Source: G965247475 sp965247475
Lineage (GTDB): Bacteria; Chloroflexota; UBA11872
Assembly (NCBI GenBank): GCA_965247475.1
Contig: OZ252016.1
Span: forward strand, 496,001-560,000
Direction of reading: 5' to 3'
Length of the DNA stretch: 64,000 nucleotides
How positions within the stretch are numbered: position 1 is the stretch's first letter; every line of letters begins with the position of its first letter. Below are positions 32,756 through 41,983 of this stretch, piece after piece. The translations under genes and the position numbers were made by a program. The notes beneath the pieces are model-generated. The model did not search any database and had not been told where the DNA came from. It was given only the letters and a program-made list of their open reading frames with translations.

Positions 32756-33829
32756 CTATTGACGCACAACCACGGGTGTCCCGTGGTTGCAGAAGTCCCA
32801 CGCCCAGCGCGCGTCCTCCAGGCGCAGGTTCACGCACCCCGCACTGCGCTTCGTGCCGAAGTCGTTGTGCCAGTACGTGGCGTGAAAGCCCACCCAGTCG
32901 TCGGTGAAGTACTGCACGTATTGGACGTTGTCGAAGTCATAGCTGCGGGCCGTGTTTCCGAAGGAGACCAGCCGCGACCGGTCATGTCGCACGAATATCT
33001 GCCAGCGGCCGACCGGCGTGAAGTCCGGGTAGACCCCGGTGGATGTCAGCGCGCGGTAGACCGGCGTGTCCCCGGCGTAGAACGTCGTGATTTGCGTGGG
33101 CAGATCGACTTCCACGCTGCGCTCGCGCACCGGGCCGATCGACGGCGCCAGCGCGCCCGGTCGGTACGTGAGTGCGCCGGGCTTCGACCGCACCGGCCCG
33201 ATCGGCAGCTTCAGCCGCGCGGCCTCCCACAGCCCCAACGGGATCGGTCGCGGACCGGAGGGCGTCATCGCCAGCCACGCGCGCTCAAAGATCTGGCTCA
33301 ACCGTCCGCCGCTCGTGTCGGCCCAGTCCACCGGATAGCCGAACGCGAACGCGCCGCCGCCCTCCCGATACGTCTCCAGCAGCTCCGGATGCACGCCCCG
33401 TTCGGTCTGCTCGAACCACAGATCGGATTCGTGCTCGGCGGCAGGCGCCGTGCTGCGGATCGTCTTGATCCTGCGGTCCCAGGCGGCGCCTAGGTCCAGC
33501 GGCGTCGCGAGCAGCGGGTCCGGCGTGTGCGGATCCACTTCGATCGCGCCCCGCTCGAAGAATTGCATGCTCCGGCCCGCTAGCCACACCGGCTCGGTGA
33601 CCGGATGTCCCAGCGACCCGTGCTGCCCGTACTGCAGCCACCAATCGAGGATCGGGCCCTGCAGGTGATGGCCGGTCTCGCGGACGTACACGGCTGGCGG
33701 CTCCGGCGACACCGCCCGGTCGTCCGCTCGAGCGATCCCGGCTCGCTGGAGCCCGACCGAGGCCGCGCCGGCGAGCGCGAGCGCGCCGAACCGGCGCCGA
33801 CTCAGATGGGTAGGAAAGCGTGCGGTCAA
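32756..33829 (-). CDS. Tat-exported L,D-transpeptidase (YkuD domain)
   Basis: 357 residues if started at TTG 33829, which gives a clean twin-arginine signal (SRRRFGALALAGAASVG); an ATG at 33919 would add 30 low-quality residues. The C-terminal catalytic domain has the His-x14-Ser-x-Gly-Cys pattern in HATYWHNDFGTKRSAGCVNL, with Cys as nucleophile (SAGC replaces the usual SHGC). The central region has LGHPVTEPVWLAGRSMQFFE-type repeats resembling the LGFP/surface-layer modules that often precede YkuD domains. Cross-links or remodels peptidoglycan. Converges with the AOR gene. Confidence 0.75.
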   Translation of the reverse strand: MTARFPTHLSRRRFGALALAGAASVGLQRAGIARADDRAVSPEPPAVYVRETGHHLQGPILDWWLQYGQHGSLGHPVTEPVWLAGRSMQFFERGAIEVDPHTPDPLLATPLDLGAAWDRRIKTIRSTAPAAEHESDLWFEQTERGVHPELLETYREGGGAFAFGYPVDWADTSGGRLSQIFERAWLAMTPSGPRPIPLGLWEAARLKLPIGPVRSKPGALTYRPGALAPSIGPVRERSVEVDLPTQITTFYAGDTPVYRALTSTGVYPDFTPVGRWQIFVRHDRSRLVSFGNTARSYDFDNVQYVQYFTDDWVGFHATYWHNDFGTKRSAGCVNLRLEDARWAWDFCNHGTPVVVRQ

Positions 33830-34028
33830 GGCTCCCCCCTGTTTGGCGGGCGGGGCATGCCAACCCTCTCCGTTTTCTGCCTCCCCAACGGGCCGCCCTG
33901 GGCGAGCGGCCGAATCCAATCGGATCAGCGCGGCGTCCGCGGGACGCCGTCGCGTCTCCCAAATGATACCGAACCTCGCCGCGGCTTCGCCGCCCGCTCG
34001 AGTCGGTCAGCCTGCGCAGGGCCGACCG

Positions 34029-35552
34029 TCAGGCGTCGGCGACCTGGAATCCGTACAGCTCGGCGTGCCGCAAATGGAACCGGAACTTGAGAGCGCCTTT
34101 CAGCGTCGCGATTGAGCCGCCCTCCCAGCTCACCTGGTGCCGCACGCCGTCGCCGCTGAACGTCCGACAGCTCTCGCGCGCGAAACCCGGCCACACGTTA
34201 TCCCAAGGGTCCGTTGCCTCGACCTCCACGTAGCCGCCCGGCTGGCAGCGCGCGTTGATGAACAGGTGGGCGCCGGGCGCGACGACGGGTTTTGTCTCCA
34301 CGTAACCCTCGCGCACCGTCGCGTCGAGCGAGACGTAGCCATCGATCCGAAGGGTTGCGAGGCCCAGATGATGACCGTGCGCGGCCAGGCTCGGGTCGTG
34401 CACCTCCGGGACGTCCAGGTTCTGCCCGCTGCCCACGATCCACCAGTCGTGGTGCACCTTCATCCCGCCGTAGTAGAACCAGAGCTCATCACCCACCACG
34501 ATCGGTTGCACGGTCGTCTCGAGATCCAGCGAATCAAACGCGCCGGGCGCGCCGCGTGGAATGAACGGCCGGTGCTCGACGAAACGGTTCCATTGCACAC
34601 CGTCGCGGCTGTACAGCAAGTACATATCCAGGGTGTCGTCCACTTGGTGGAGCATGTTGAGGATGCCCAGGTGCATCTCGTCCGACCGCCACGGAACGAA
34701 GCTGTAATGGCCGTCGTCGAGGTTGTCGTCCGCGCCGGGCTCGAAGATCAGCTCCGCGTCCGACCAGTTGGTCAGGTCCTGGCTCTCGAGCCGCCAGACG
34801 CGGCGCCTGGTTCCCCAAATGCCCGTGGGCATGCTCGGCCATACCGGGCAGAACCAGTGATCGAATCCCGGGCCCCAGGAGGTGCCGGCCGATTCCCCGT
34901 AGCGCCCCCACAACACGTACTTGTCGTCGATCGCGTCGTACGTGAGGACCTGACAGTCGGCCGCCCACTCGGGGATGATCGGATTCCCCTCGTACCGCTC
35001 CCACTCGATGCCGTCGCGCGAGAACGCCAGCGCCAGCCCCTCCGTCTGCTCCTTGCTGCGTTCGAGGTAGACGATCTTGAAGCGGCGGTCTTCGTCGGGC
35101 TCCCGCGGGTCCAGCATCATCGAGGGAAGCAGCGTCGTCACACCCTGGTCGTCGGGTGACCAGATCACCGTGTTCGTGTCCTGGCCATCCACCGCGTGCC
35201 TGCCCAGCAGCGGTTTCTCCCATTCCACCCCATCACGGGACTGCGCGTAGTAGATCCGGCTCCCGAGTCGCGGCACGCGCTTGCTGCCGAAGTAGTTGTG
35301 GTAGTCCTCGTACCAGCACTTGAAGAGGCCGTCGACGGGGTCGCGATGAACGTTGAACGAGCAGCTCCGGAAGTAGGGCACCACCTCCCACGGTTGGTCG
35401 TTCTGGATGAGCGGGTTGGCCGGGTGCTTGGCGGGGCTATGCAATCGGCGCGTGACGTTCTTGACGGCGGCGACCACGTCATCGTCCAGGAACAGCTGGC
35501 GGCGGTCTCCGATTTCCTTGCCGACTCGATCGGGGGCGTAGGCGATGAACAT
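34029..35552 (-). CDS. glycosidase-like five-bladed beta-propeller protein (GH32/GH43/GH-J-like)
   Basis: 507 residues, no signal peptide visible. The first 350 residues have repeated strand blocks of propeller enzymes: YYAQSRDGVEWEKPLLG, LALAFSRDGIEWERYEG, YLLYSRDGVQWNRFVEH, each of the type SxDGxxWE found in GH32/GH43/GH130-like folds; acidic residues LFLDDDVV and FKCWYEDY may be catalytic. The C-terminal LRIDGYVSLDATVREGYVET region resembles beta-sandwich GH tails. Likely acts on plant/algal glycan oligomers, substrate unknown. 430-bp empty stretch follows on the plus side. Confidence 0.65.
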   Translation of the reverse strand: MFIAYAPDRVGKEIGDRRQLFLDDDVVAAVKNVTRRLHSPAKHPANPLIQNDQPWEVVPYFRSCSFNVHRDPVDGLFKCWYEDYHNYFGSKRVPRLGSRIYYAQSRDGVEWEKPLLGRHAVDGQDTNTVIWSPDDQGVTTLLPSMMLDPREPDEDRRFKIVYLERSKEQTEGLALAFSRDGIEWERYEGNPIIPEWAADCQVLTYDAIDDKYVLWGRYGESAGTSWGPGFDHWFCPVWPSMPTGIWGTRRRVWRLESQDLTNWSDAELIFEPGADDNLDDGHYSFVPWRSDEMHLGILNMLHQVDDTLDMYLLYSRDGVQWNRFVEHRPFIPRGAPGAFDSLDLETTVQPIVVGDELWFYYGGMKVHHDWWIVGSGQNLDVPEVHDPSLAAHGHHLGLATLRIDGYVSLDATVREGYVETKPVVAPGAHLFINARCQPGGYVEVEATDPWDNVWPGFARESCRTFSGDGVRHQVSWEGGSIATLKGALKFRFHLRHAELYGFQVADA

Positions 35553-35844
35553 GGGCGCGTGGCCTCAGTTCGATCTAAGCGCCTCAGCCTACGTCAGCGG
35601 GGACCGGGAATTCGGCCGCGCGCCGCCGCCGAGAGCCCGCGCGCTCGACACGCCCCGGGGGCTGGCCGACGATGCGCGAGACTTGGAGCGACGCCGTGCT
35701 GGGCAACCGACCTTCTGAGGCATTGGCTCACTCTTCGGTAACACCTGCTTCTGAGGCAGTACGACTCGCGCGAACTCCCGGCCGGCTGCCGGCAGCGCCC
35801 GCCGAGACCCCACTTCCCTCATGGTGAGACCTCCCCCTCCCGCT

Positions 35845-35867
35845 CATGGTGAGCTTGTCGAACCATG
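35845..35867 (+). repeat. intergenic hairpin repeat family C, copy 1
   Basis: CATGGT, GAGCTTGTCGA, ACCATG: six-bp arms around an 11-nt loop. Related copies at 38642 and 38761 have compensating arm changes. Part of the 434-bp gap 35553-35986; the gap also holds a short direct repeat TTCTGAGGCA (35712 and 35751). Confidence 0.6.
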
Positions 35868-35914
35868 AACACGCGCGAATCGCAGGACGCGCCAATCCAC
35901 CCGCTCATGGTCAT

Positions 35915-35940
35915 GGAACGATTTGGTCCAACCGCGCGTA
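35915..35940 (+). promoter_or_regulatory. candidate ECF-sigma promoter upstream of the sigma gene
   Basis: GGAAC at 35915-35919 and CGTA at 35937-35940, 17 nt apart, resemble the GGAAC/CGTC-type elements of group-ECF autoregulated promoters. The ATG of the sigma factor begins 47 bp downstream. Visual match only. Confidence 0.35.
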
Positions 35941-35986
35941 CTAGTCATCAGGGTCCCCAGCGGAGAACGGGCCATGAGGGCGGCAT

Positions 35987-36544
35987 ATGACCGATGAACA
36001 AGCGGTTCTGCGCTGTCAGGACGGCGACAGCGAGGCGTTCCGCCATCTGGTGGAACAGTACAAAGACGTGCTCTACGGCACGGCGCTCCTGATGACCGGG
36101 AACCGGGCGCTGGCCGAGGAGCACGTCCAGGAAGCACTGCTGGCCGCCTGGCGAGGAATCAAAGGCTTCCACAGCGGCCGCCCGGTCAAACCGTGGCTCG
36201 TCCGCATTCTGGTGAACGCGATCGTGTCCCAACGCCGAAGGCGAGCCGTTCCCACCGTTCCGCTCGAGAACCACCACCGGCCGGACGATCAACCGCATCC
36301 GGTCGAGGCGATGGAGGCGCAGCTCGAGCGCCAGCGGATCCGGCAGGCGCTGGACGGCCTCAACCCGGATCAACGGCAAGTCGTGGTGCTGCGCTACTTC
36401 GCCGATCTCACGGTTCCCCAGCTGGCCGAAGCCATCGGCGTGCGCGAGGGCACCGTCAAGTCCAGGCTGCATCGCGCGCTCGGCCGGCTGCGAGATCAGC
36501 TAGCAGCGGGCGGTGCCAGAGAGGCGTACGGCCATGGCCAGTAA
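35987..36544 (+). CDS. ECF-family RNA polymerase sigma factor
   Basis: 185 residues. Region 2: EAFRHLVEQYKDVLYGTALL and the DNA-melting block AEEHVQEALLAAWRGIKGF; region 4: LDGLNPDQRQVVVLRYFADL and VPQLAEAIGVREGTVKSRLH helix-turn-helix. Linker is short. The downstream VWA/anti-sigma-like gene starts inside it: ATG 36534 overlaps the stop by 11 bp, giving translational coupling, as expected of a sigma/anti-sigma pair. Probably controls an extracytoplasmic or stress regulon through its own promoter. Confidence 0.9.
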   Translation: MTDEQAVLRCQDGDSEAFRHLVEQYKDVLYGTALLMTGNRALAEEHVQEALLAAWRGIKGFHSGRPVKPWLVRILVNAIVSQRRRRAVPTVPLENHHRPDDQPHPVEAMEAQLERQRIRQALDGLNPDQRQVVVLRYFADLTVPQLAEAIGVREGTVKSRLHRALGRLRDQLAAGGAREAYGHGQ

Positions 36545-38621
36545 CTACTCGTCAGACCAAGACATGGAACGCGTGCTGCGGCAGCACTTCGCGGGGGAAG
36601 CAGAGGATCTCCGCGCGCCCTCGAACCTCTGGGAATCGCTGGAAAGCCGTCTCGAACCTCAACCCGCGCCGCATCGCCTAGGGTGGATTCGACGCCAGGT
36701 CCTTGCGGCTGCCAGGCGCAATTGGTTGCCCGTCATGGCAACCGGCGGGGCGGTCGCCGTGGCCGCCTCGGCCGTCTTTCTGGTCACCCGCGCCGCCGGT
36801 GATGAGTATTCGGTTGCCGAGAAGATCGTCACCCAGGAAGTAGTGGTCGAGAAGGTCGTCACCAAGGAGGTCCCGGTCGAACGCGTCGTCGAGAAAGTCG
36901 TCACCAAGGAAGTCATGGTTGAGGCGCCGGCCGCGGCCGCCCCGGCCATGGAGGCGCAGATGGCGCCGGTCGAGAAGGTCGTCGAGGTCGAGGTCGAGGT
37001 CGAGAAGATCGTCGAGGCCATCAGGGAAGTTGCAGTCGAGAAGGTCGTCACGCGGGAAGTCGTGGTCGAGAAGGTGGTCGAAGTCGAGAAGATCGTCGAG
37101 GCGCCCGCGGCCCAAGCGGCGCCGGCTTACGCTGCCTCTGAAGCGGCGCCTGCCGCCACGGCCGCCGCTCGGCCGCCGGACACCACCTTCCGGGACTACC
37201 CACGGCAGCCCTTCGTCGCCACGTCCGAAGACGCCGTCTCGACCTTCAGCCTGGATACCGACCGCACCTCCTACCAGCTGGCGCTCACGTGGGCCCGTCA
37301 GGGCTATGGCGTCGAGCCCGACTCCGTGCGGGCCGAAGAGTGGATCAACGCCTTTGACTACCAATACACCGCACCCGCGGACCGTTGGGGCTTCGCGATT
37401 TCCAGCGATGTGGTCAGACACCCGCTGGACGCGGGTAAGCACCTGGCCCGCATCGGGTTTCAGGCGGCCGAAGTCCCGGACGACCGGCCGCTCAACGTCA
37501 CGCTGGTGCTCGACGCTTCGGGATCAATGCGTGAGGGCAACCGCGTGGACATCGCCCGTGCGGCGGCGGAGGCCATCCAGCAAAGCCTGCGGCCGCAAGA
37601 CCGCGTGGCCGTGGTCCACTTCACCGACTACATCATCGACGACCTCACCGTGAGGCATCGGGGGCCAGACGACGCCGCGGTCCGCCGCTCCATTGAGCGG
37701 CTCGCGCCGCATGGCAGCACCAACGTCCAGGCCGGCCTCAACCAAGGGGTCAGCCTGGCGGATCAGGCGCGCCTGGAACGACCCGATGCCTACAACTACG
37801 TCATCCTGATGTCCGACGGGGTCGCCAACGTCGACGCGACCAACCCGTTCGCGATCCTGGAGTCGGCCTACGACCGCGACGCGCGCAACCCGCTGCGCCT
37901 GATCACCATCGGCGTGGGCATCAACAACTACAACGACGTGCTGTTGGAGCAGCTGGCGCACCACGGCAATGGCTGGTACCGCTACCTCGACGACCCCGGG
38001 CAGGCGCGAGCCACGTTCAGCCGCGAGAACTGGCTGGCCCTGTCCACGCCCTTCGCCGACCAGACGCGCGCGCAGGTCACGTGGGATCCCGAGGTGGTCA
38101 AGTCCTGGCGCATCGTGGGGTACGAGAACCGGGTCACGTCCGACCAGAGCTTCGCGGAAGACCGCAAGGAATTCGCCGAGATTCCGTCCGGCGCGTCGAC
38201 CACAGTGTTCTACGAGCTCGAGTTGCAGGACGGCGCGCTCGGCGGCGCTGCCCAAGAGGTGAAGCTGGCCCGGGTTGAGCTGCGCTGGGTGGTCCCGGAC
38301 ACCGGTCAATCCCGAAGTCAACAGGCCGAGGTGACCGGTCGGCTCGACACCGACCTGCGAGCCCAGGCCGACCCCTTGCTCGAGCTGGGCGCCATCGTGG
38401 CGCTGGCGTCGGATCGGTACAGCAGCCTGCCCGACGGTGGTGATGGCGATGCCGCCGGCGCCTCCAGCGATCTCGCGGCCCTGCACGAGCGGCTGCGAGC
38501 GCTCGACAGCCGCCTCGGCGACCTGGCCGCCTACCAGGACTTCAGCTTCCTGCTCGAGCACATGGCGGAGCGAGCCCGCGCCCAGGCCCCGCCCGCCAGC
38601 CCCTCCGGTTACAACCGCTAA
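36534..38621 (+). CDS. membrane-anchored VWA-domain protein with anti-sigma-like N-terminus (YfbK-like)
   Basis: 695 residues. The cytoplasmic N-terminus (about 65 residues) resembles anti-sigma factors: MERVLRQHF and RAPSNLWESLESRL. A single membrane segment follows at about 66-85. Residues about 97-192 are a repetitive linker of EKVVT(K/Q/R)EV units, then YfbK-type N-domain FSLDTDRTSYQLA and VRAEEWINAFDY, and a VWA domain with the MIDAS motif DASGSMREG near residue 326. C-terminal DUF3520-like region closes it. Likely senses extracytoplasmic ligands and holds the ECF sigma at the membrane; the overlap with the sigma gene supports that. Release mechanism is unknown. Confidence 0.8.
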   Translation: MASNYSSDQDMERVLRQHFAGEAEDLRAPSNLWESLESRLEPQPAPHRLGWIRRQVLAAARRNWLPVMATGGAVAVAASAVFLVTRAAGDEYSVAEKIVTQEVVVEKVVTKEVPVERVVEKVVTKEVMVEAPAAAAPAMEAQMAPVEKVVEVEVEVEKIVEAIREVAVEKVVTREVVVEKVVEVEKIVEAPAAQAAPAYAASEAAPAATAAARPPDTTFRDYPRQPFVATSEDAVSTFSLDTDRTSYQLALTWARQGYGVEPDSVRAEEWINAFDYQYTAPADRWGFAISSDVVRHPLDAGKHLARIGFQAAEVPDDRPLNVTLVLDASGSMREGNRVDIARAAAEAIQQSLRPQDRVAVVHFTDYIIDDLTVRHRGPDDAAVRRSIERLAPHGSTNVQAGLNQGVSLADQARLERPDAYNYVILMSDGVANVDATNPFAILESAYDRDARNPLRLITIGVGINNYNDVLLEQLAHHGNGWYRYLDDPGQARATFSRENWLALSTPFADQTRAQVTWDPEVVKSWRIVGYENRVTSDQSFAEDRKEFAEIPSGASTTVFYELELQDGALGGAAQEVKLARVELRWVVPDTGQSRSQQAEVTGRLDTDLRAQADPLLELGAIVALASDRYSSLPDGGDGDAAGASSDLAALHERLRALDSRLGDLAAYQDFSFLLEHMAERARAQAPPASPSGYNR

Positions 38622-38641
38622 TCCGTCCGCGCCTGTCGGTC

Positions 38642-38662
38642 GTGGTGAGCTTGTCGAACCAC
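38642..38662 (+). repeat. intergenic hairpin repeat family C, copy 2
   Basis: GTGGT, GAGCTTGTCGA, ACCAC. Arms differ from copy 1 on both sides, so pairing is kept. Lies 21 bp after the VWA stop. Confidence 0.6.
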
Positions 38663-38760
38663 AACCGGCAGGCGTCGGGCTGATCCCCCTCGCGGTGGGC
38701 CTGCTCTCCCATTCGTAGCGGGGCCGCCCCTCCCGTTCGCGGTGAAGCTCCCCCGCCGTG

Positions 38761-38783
38761 CATGGTGAGCTTGTCGAACCACG
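38761..38783 (+). repeat. intergenic hairpin repeat family C, copy 3
   Basis: CATGGT, GAGCTTGTCGA, ACCACG: the outer pair is mismatched here. Between copies 2 and 3 the sequence CCCATTCGTAGCGGGGCCGC and CCCGTTCGCGGTGAAGC look like further half-copies. Confidence 0.5.
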
Positions 38784-38827
38784 AACAGCCGCCGTCACAT
38801 GCCCGGTCCGAACGGAGGCCCGACGGC

Positions 38828-39433
38828 CTAGTTCGGAGGCGCGCCAAACGGGTACTCATATGGGTGATCTCGGTCGGCTTGAATCGTCCGAAACCTTTCC
38901 TCGCTGCACTCAAGAATCTGGCGCCAATCCTTCTTGCGCGGCTCTACGTCGAAGTCCGTCACGAGATGCCACACCATCTGTTCGAGCGTGATTCGCCGCG
39001 TGGGCAGGTGAAGTTGCCTCAGTGGCTGTGCGTGCTCCCGCAGGCCACCGGAATCGGCATTCACGTGCAGGTGGCATCTCGGCGGCAATAGCCGATCCCC
39101 GTGAGCGCTACGTACTCGCGCGTAGTGGTACTCCCAGATCCATTCGTCGTCGTCCAGCTCGGCGGTCGGTTGGAGGCGAAACGTCGACCGGAGGTTCATC
39201 AAATGAGGCGGCGCAAGCCGTAGATCCATCGCAACGTTGAGGCACAGGCCGGACTTGACACGCGCCGGCTTTGCTACCGGGTCATTCTTGGAGAGGCCGC
39301 ATCCGACAAGGACGCGGTCATTGCCAGCTTGAATCAGAGCGAGCGCACGCTGGCAGACGATCTGGCGGCATTCCTGAAGGTCTTGAAAGAAAGCCTTTGC
39401 TTCGCGGAGCGCCTTAGGTGACGTCGTCGGCAA
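38828..39433 (-). CDS. hypothetical protein, downstream gene of an overlapping pair
   Basis: 201 residues, cysteine- and histidine-containing, without signal or membrane segment. Regions of note: LNVAMDLRLAPPHLMNL, the repeated aromatic EWIWEYHYARVRSAHG, HLHVNADSG and LEQMVWHLVTDFDVEPRKKDWRQIL. I do not recognise a family. TTG 39433 is the likely start, lying 20 bp inside the preceding gene; that overlap implies coupled translation. The pair could be a toxin-antitoxin or a defence-type module, but nothing seen proves it. Confidence 0.5.
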   Translation of the reverse strand: MPTTSPKALREAKAFFQDLQECRQIVCQRALALIQAGNDRVLVGCGLSKNDPVAKPARVKSGLCLNVAMDLRLAPPHLMNLRSTFRLQPTAELDDDEWIWEYHYARVRSAHGDRLLPPRCHLHVNADSGGLREHAQPLRQLHLPTRRITLEQMVWHLVTDFDVEPRKKDWRQILECSEERFRTIQADRDHPYEYPFGAPPN

Positions 39434-39716
39434 TCAGGTCAGCGGTGTGCGCCAAGAAGCGAAACGCCGGGCTTCTTTCGAGTCCGTTCCCAGCCCGGTA
39501 CTCAGCCAGGAACTCATCGAGCGACACCTCTCCGCCATAGGTGTCATGGACGTGACGGGCGAGAGCGGTCCGAATTTCCTCCACTGACGCGTCGACAATC
39601 TGGAAACCCTCTGGAACCCAGTCCGCTAGATCGGCGGCATCGTCTACTCGAGGCATGTTCCCGTCGTCGCCGGTTCTCCGCACGGCACGAGCGCCGTCGC
39701 CATTGAGGGTATCCAC
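39414..39716 (-). CDS. hypothetical small acidic protein, upstream gene of an overlapping pair
   Basis: 100 residues from GTG 39716 (or 80 from ATG 39656, MPRVDDAADLADWVPEG). Acidic, probably helical: EEIRTALARHVHDTYGG and SLDEFLAEYRAGNGLERSP. No known domain recognised. Its 3' end overlaps the next gene by 20 bp; a small acidic protein coupled to a larger partner is the typical look of antitoxin-like or adaptor proteins. Base composition is lower in GC than the ABC and VWA genes either side, suggesting transfer. Confidence 0.5.
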   Translation of the reverse strand: MDTLNGDGARAVRRTGDDGNMPRVDDAADLADWVPEGFQIVDASVEEIRTALARHVHDTYGGEVSLDEFLAEYRAGNGLERSPAFRFLAHTADLIADDVT

Positions 39717-39835
39717 TTTCCGGCCCTTCGTTTCCCGCCGCTCGCCCGCGACGAGCGGGCTGCCGTGAAGGAGATCACCCGACCTCCCAATGCCCCGCGT
39801 CTTTGGCGGGCGCCGCTCCGAAGGAGATCGAGCCG

Positions 39836-40681
39836 CTAGAACCTCGCCCGATGGCCCGGACCGTACGCGCCCTCCAGCGACTCACGCGTGAACCCTTCGC
39901 CAATCTGGCCGTCGGCCACGTACCCATAGAGCGCGGCCTTGAAGATCGCTTCCATCGCGTTCACCACCGCGATCGCCGCTCCTACCGTCACGACGCCTAC
40001 GGCGATGCCGGCGGCCGGCGACAGCGACCCGACCAGCACGGCCGGAATTGCCCCGACCAGCGCCGCCAGGAAGCTCAAGATGCCGAACCCGAAGTTCGCC
40101 ACCACCTGCTCGCCCCAGGTGCGCTTGAACAGCGAGCCGGACCGTCGGATGGCCGCGATCGGACCGATGCCCTCGGCCACCAAGATCGGGACCACGAAGA
40201 ACGTCAGGTACGCCCACACGCCCCCCACGATCGAGACCGCGATCTGGCCGAGCATGTTGTCACGCGATTGGTTGCGCAGCGCCTGCAAGATCAGTCCCAC
40301 CGTCGCGGAGATCAGCGCCCAGCCGACGATCTGCGGCAGCCGCTGGTTCGCCAGACGGAACCCGTCGCCCAGCGTCGGAGTCCCGCCCGCCAAGCGCACC
40401 ATCGCCGCGCCGACCAGTGCCGAGTTGAAGTAGATGATCACGAGGGCGAGCAGGAAGTACGCGATGCCCAGCAGCACGATGTCCGAGCTGGTCGGCTGCG
40501 CCTGCTCCGCGCCCAGGCGCTCGAAGGTGCCGAGGCCCTGGCCCACGCCCGAGAGCAACACGGCCAGGATCAGCAGCGCCACCCCCGAGAAGATCGGGAA
40601 CAGCACCAGCTTGCGGTCTTCGCGCAGGACTCCCCAACTGAGTTTCGCCAGCTCCCACGTGCGCCCAAAGGTTGCGAACAT
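39836..40681 (-). CDS. DUF6159-like integral membrane protein
   Basis: 281 residues with about six membrane segments (LVLFPIFSGVALLILAVLL, IVLLGIAYFLLALVIIYFN, FVVPILVAEGIGPIAAIRRS, FGFGILSFLAALVGAI, AAIAVVNAMEAIFKAALYGY). The order and the GxxxAIRRSxxLFKRTWG loop fit the DUF6159 family of unknown function. Ends in GHRARF. Perhaps a membrane organiser or small-molecule carrier. Transcribed opposite to the ABC exporter; no clear partner. Confidence 0.7.
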   Translation of the reverse strand: MFATFGRTWELAKLSWGVLREDRKLVLFPIFSGVALLILAVLLSGVGQGLGTFERLGAEQAQPTSSDIVLLGIAYFLLALVIIYFNSALVGAAMVRLAGGTPTLGDGFRLANQRLPQIVGWALISATVGLILQALRNQSRDNMLGQIAVSIVGGVWAYLTFFVVPILVAEGIGPIAAIRRSGSLFKRTWGEQVVANFGFGILSFLAALVGAIPAVLVGSLSPAAGIAVGVVTVGAAIAVVNAMEAIFKAALYGYVADGQIGEGFTRESLEGAYGPGHRARF

Positions 40682-40749
40682 CTCGATGTCTCCGACCCGG
40701 CGGCTTCCGATTTCACCCGATGATAGGCGCTCCGGCAGCCTACTTCCCG

Positions 40750-40800
40750 TGTCATTCCTAGCGGAGCGAGGAATCTCACGGCCCCCGGGCTGGCGAGAGC
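40750..40800 (+). repeat. intergenic repeat family A
   Basis: TGTCATTCCTAGCGGAGCG, AGGAATCTCACGGCCCC, GGGCTGGCGAGAGC; in the gap between the DUF6159 gene and the ABC exporter. Confidence 0.65.
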
Positions 40801-40845
40801 CCGTCCCTCACCAGCATCGTCGTGTGCGGCGCTGCAGTGGCCGAT

Positions 40846-40890
40846 CTCCAGTGTCATTCCGACGCCGAGCGACGGCAGGCATTCTCGAAC
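40846..40890 (+). repeat. intergenic repeat family A, degenerate copy
   Basis: TCCAGTGTCATTCCGACGCC, GAGCGACGGCAGGCATTCTC; same 5' half as the other copies, then divergent. Confidence 0.45.
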
Positions 40891-40894
40891 CGTG

Positions 40895-40921
40895 CACCCT
40901 GAGCCAGTCGAAGGGGCACGG
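40895..40921 (+). repeat. intergenic repeat family B
   Basis: CACCCTGAGCCAGTCGAAGG then GGCACGG; abuts the degenerate A copy. Confidence 0.5.
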
Positions 40922-41002
40922 TGAGGCGGTCCCGGCGGCGAGCGGCGCTCGCCGTCCGGAACGCGGCTAAGCTGGGAGCGGTGCCCGCCAGCCGGATCGA
41001 GC

Positions 41003-41979
<977 letters not shown>

Positions 41980-41983
<4 letters not shown>

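Noticed and set aside
36820..37115. CRISPR-like regularity of the repeated GAGAAGGTCGTC triplets
   Set aside because: Coding repeat in frame with the VWA protein; there are no spacers or cas genes.
37524..38798. 424-codon minus-strand frame opposite the VWA gene
   Set aside because: Shadow: low-complexity, no conserved motif; the VWA MIDAS motif lies on the plus strand.
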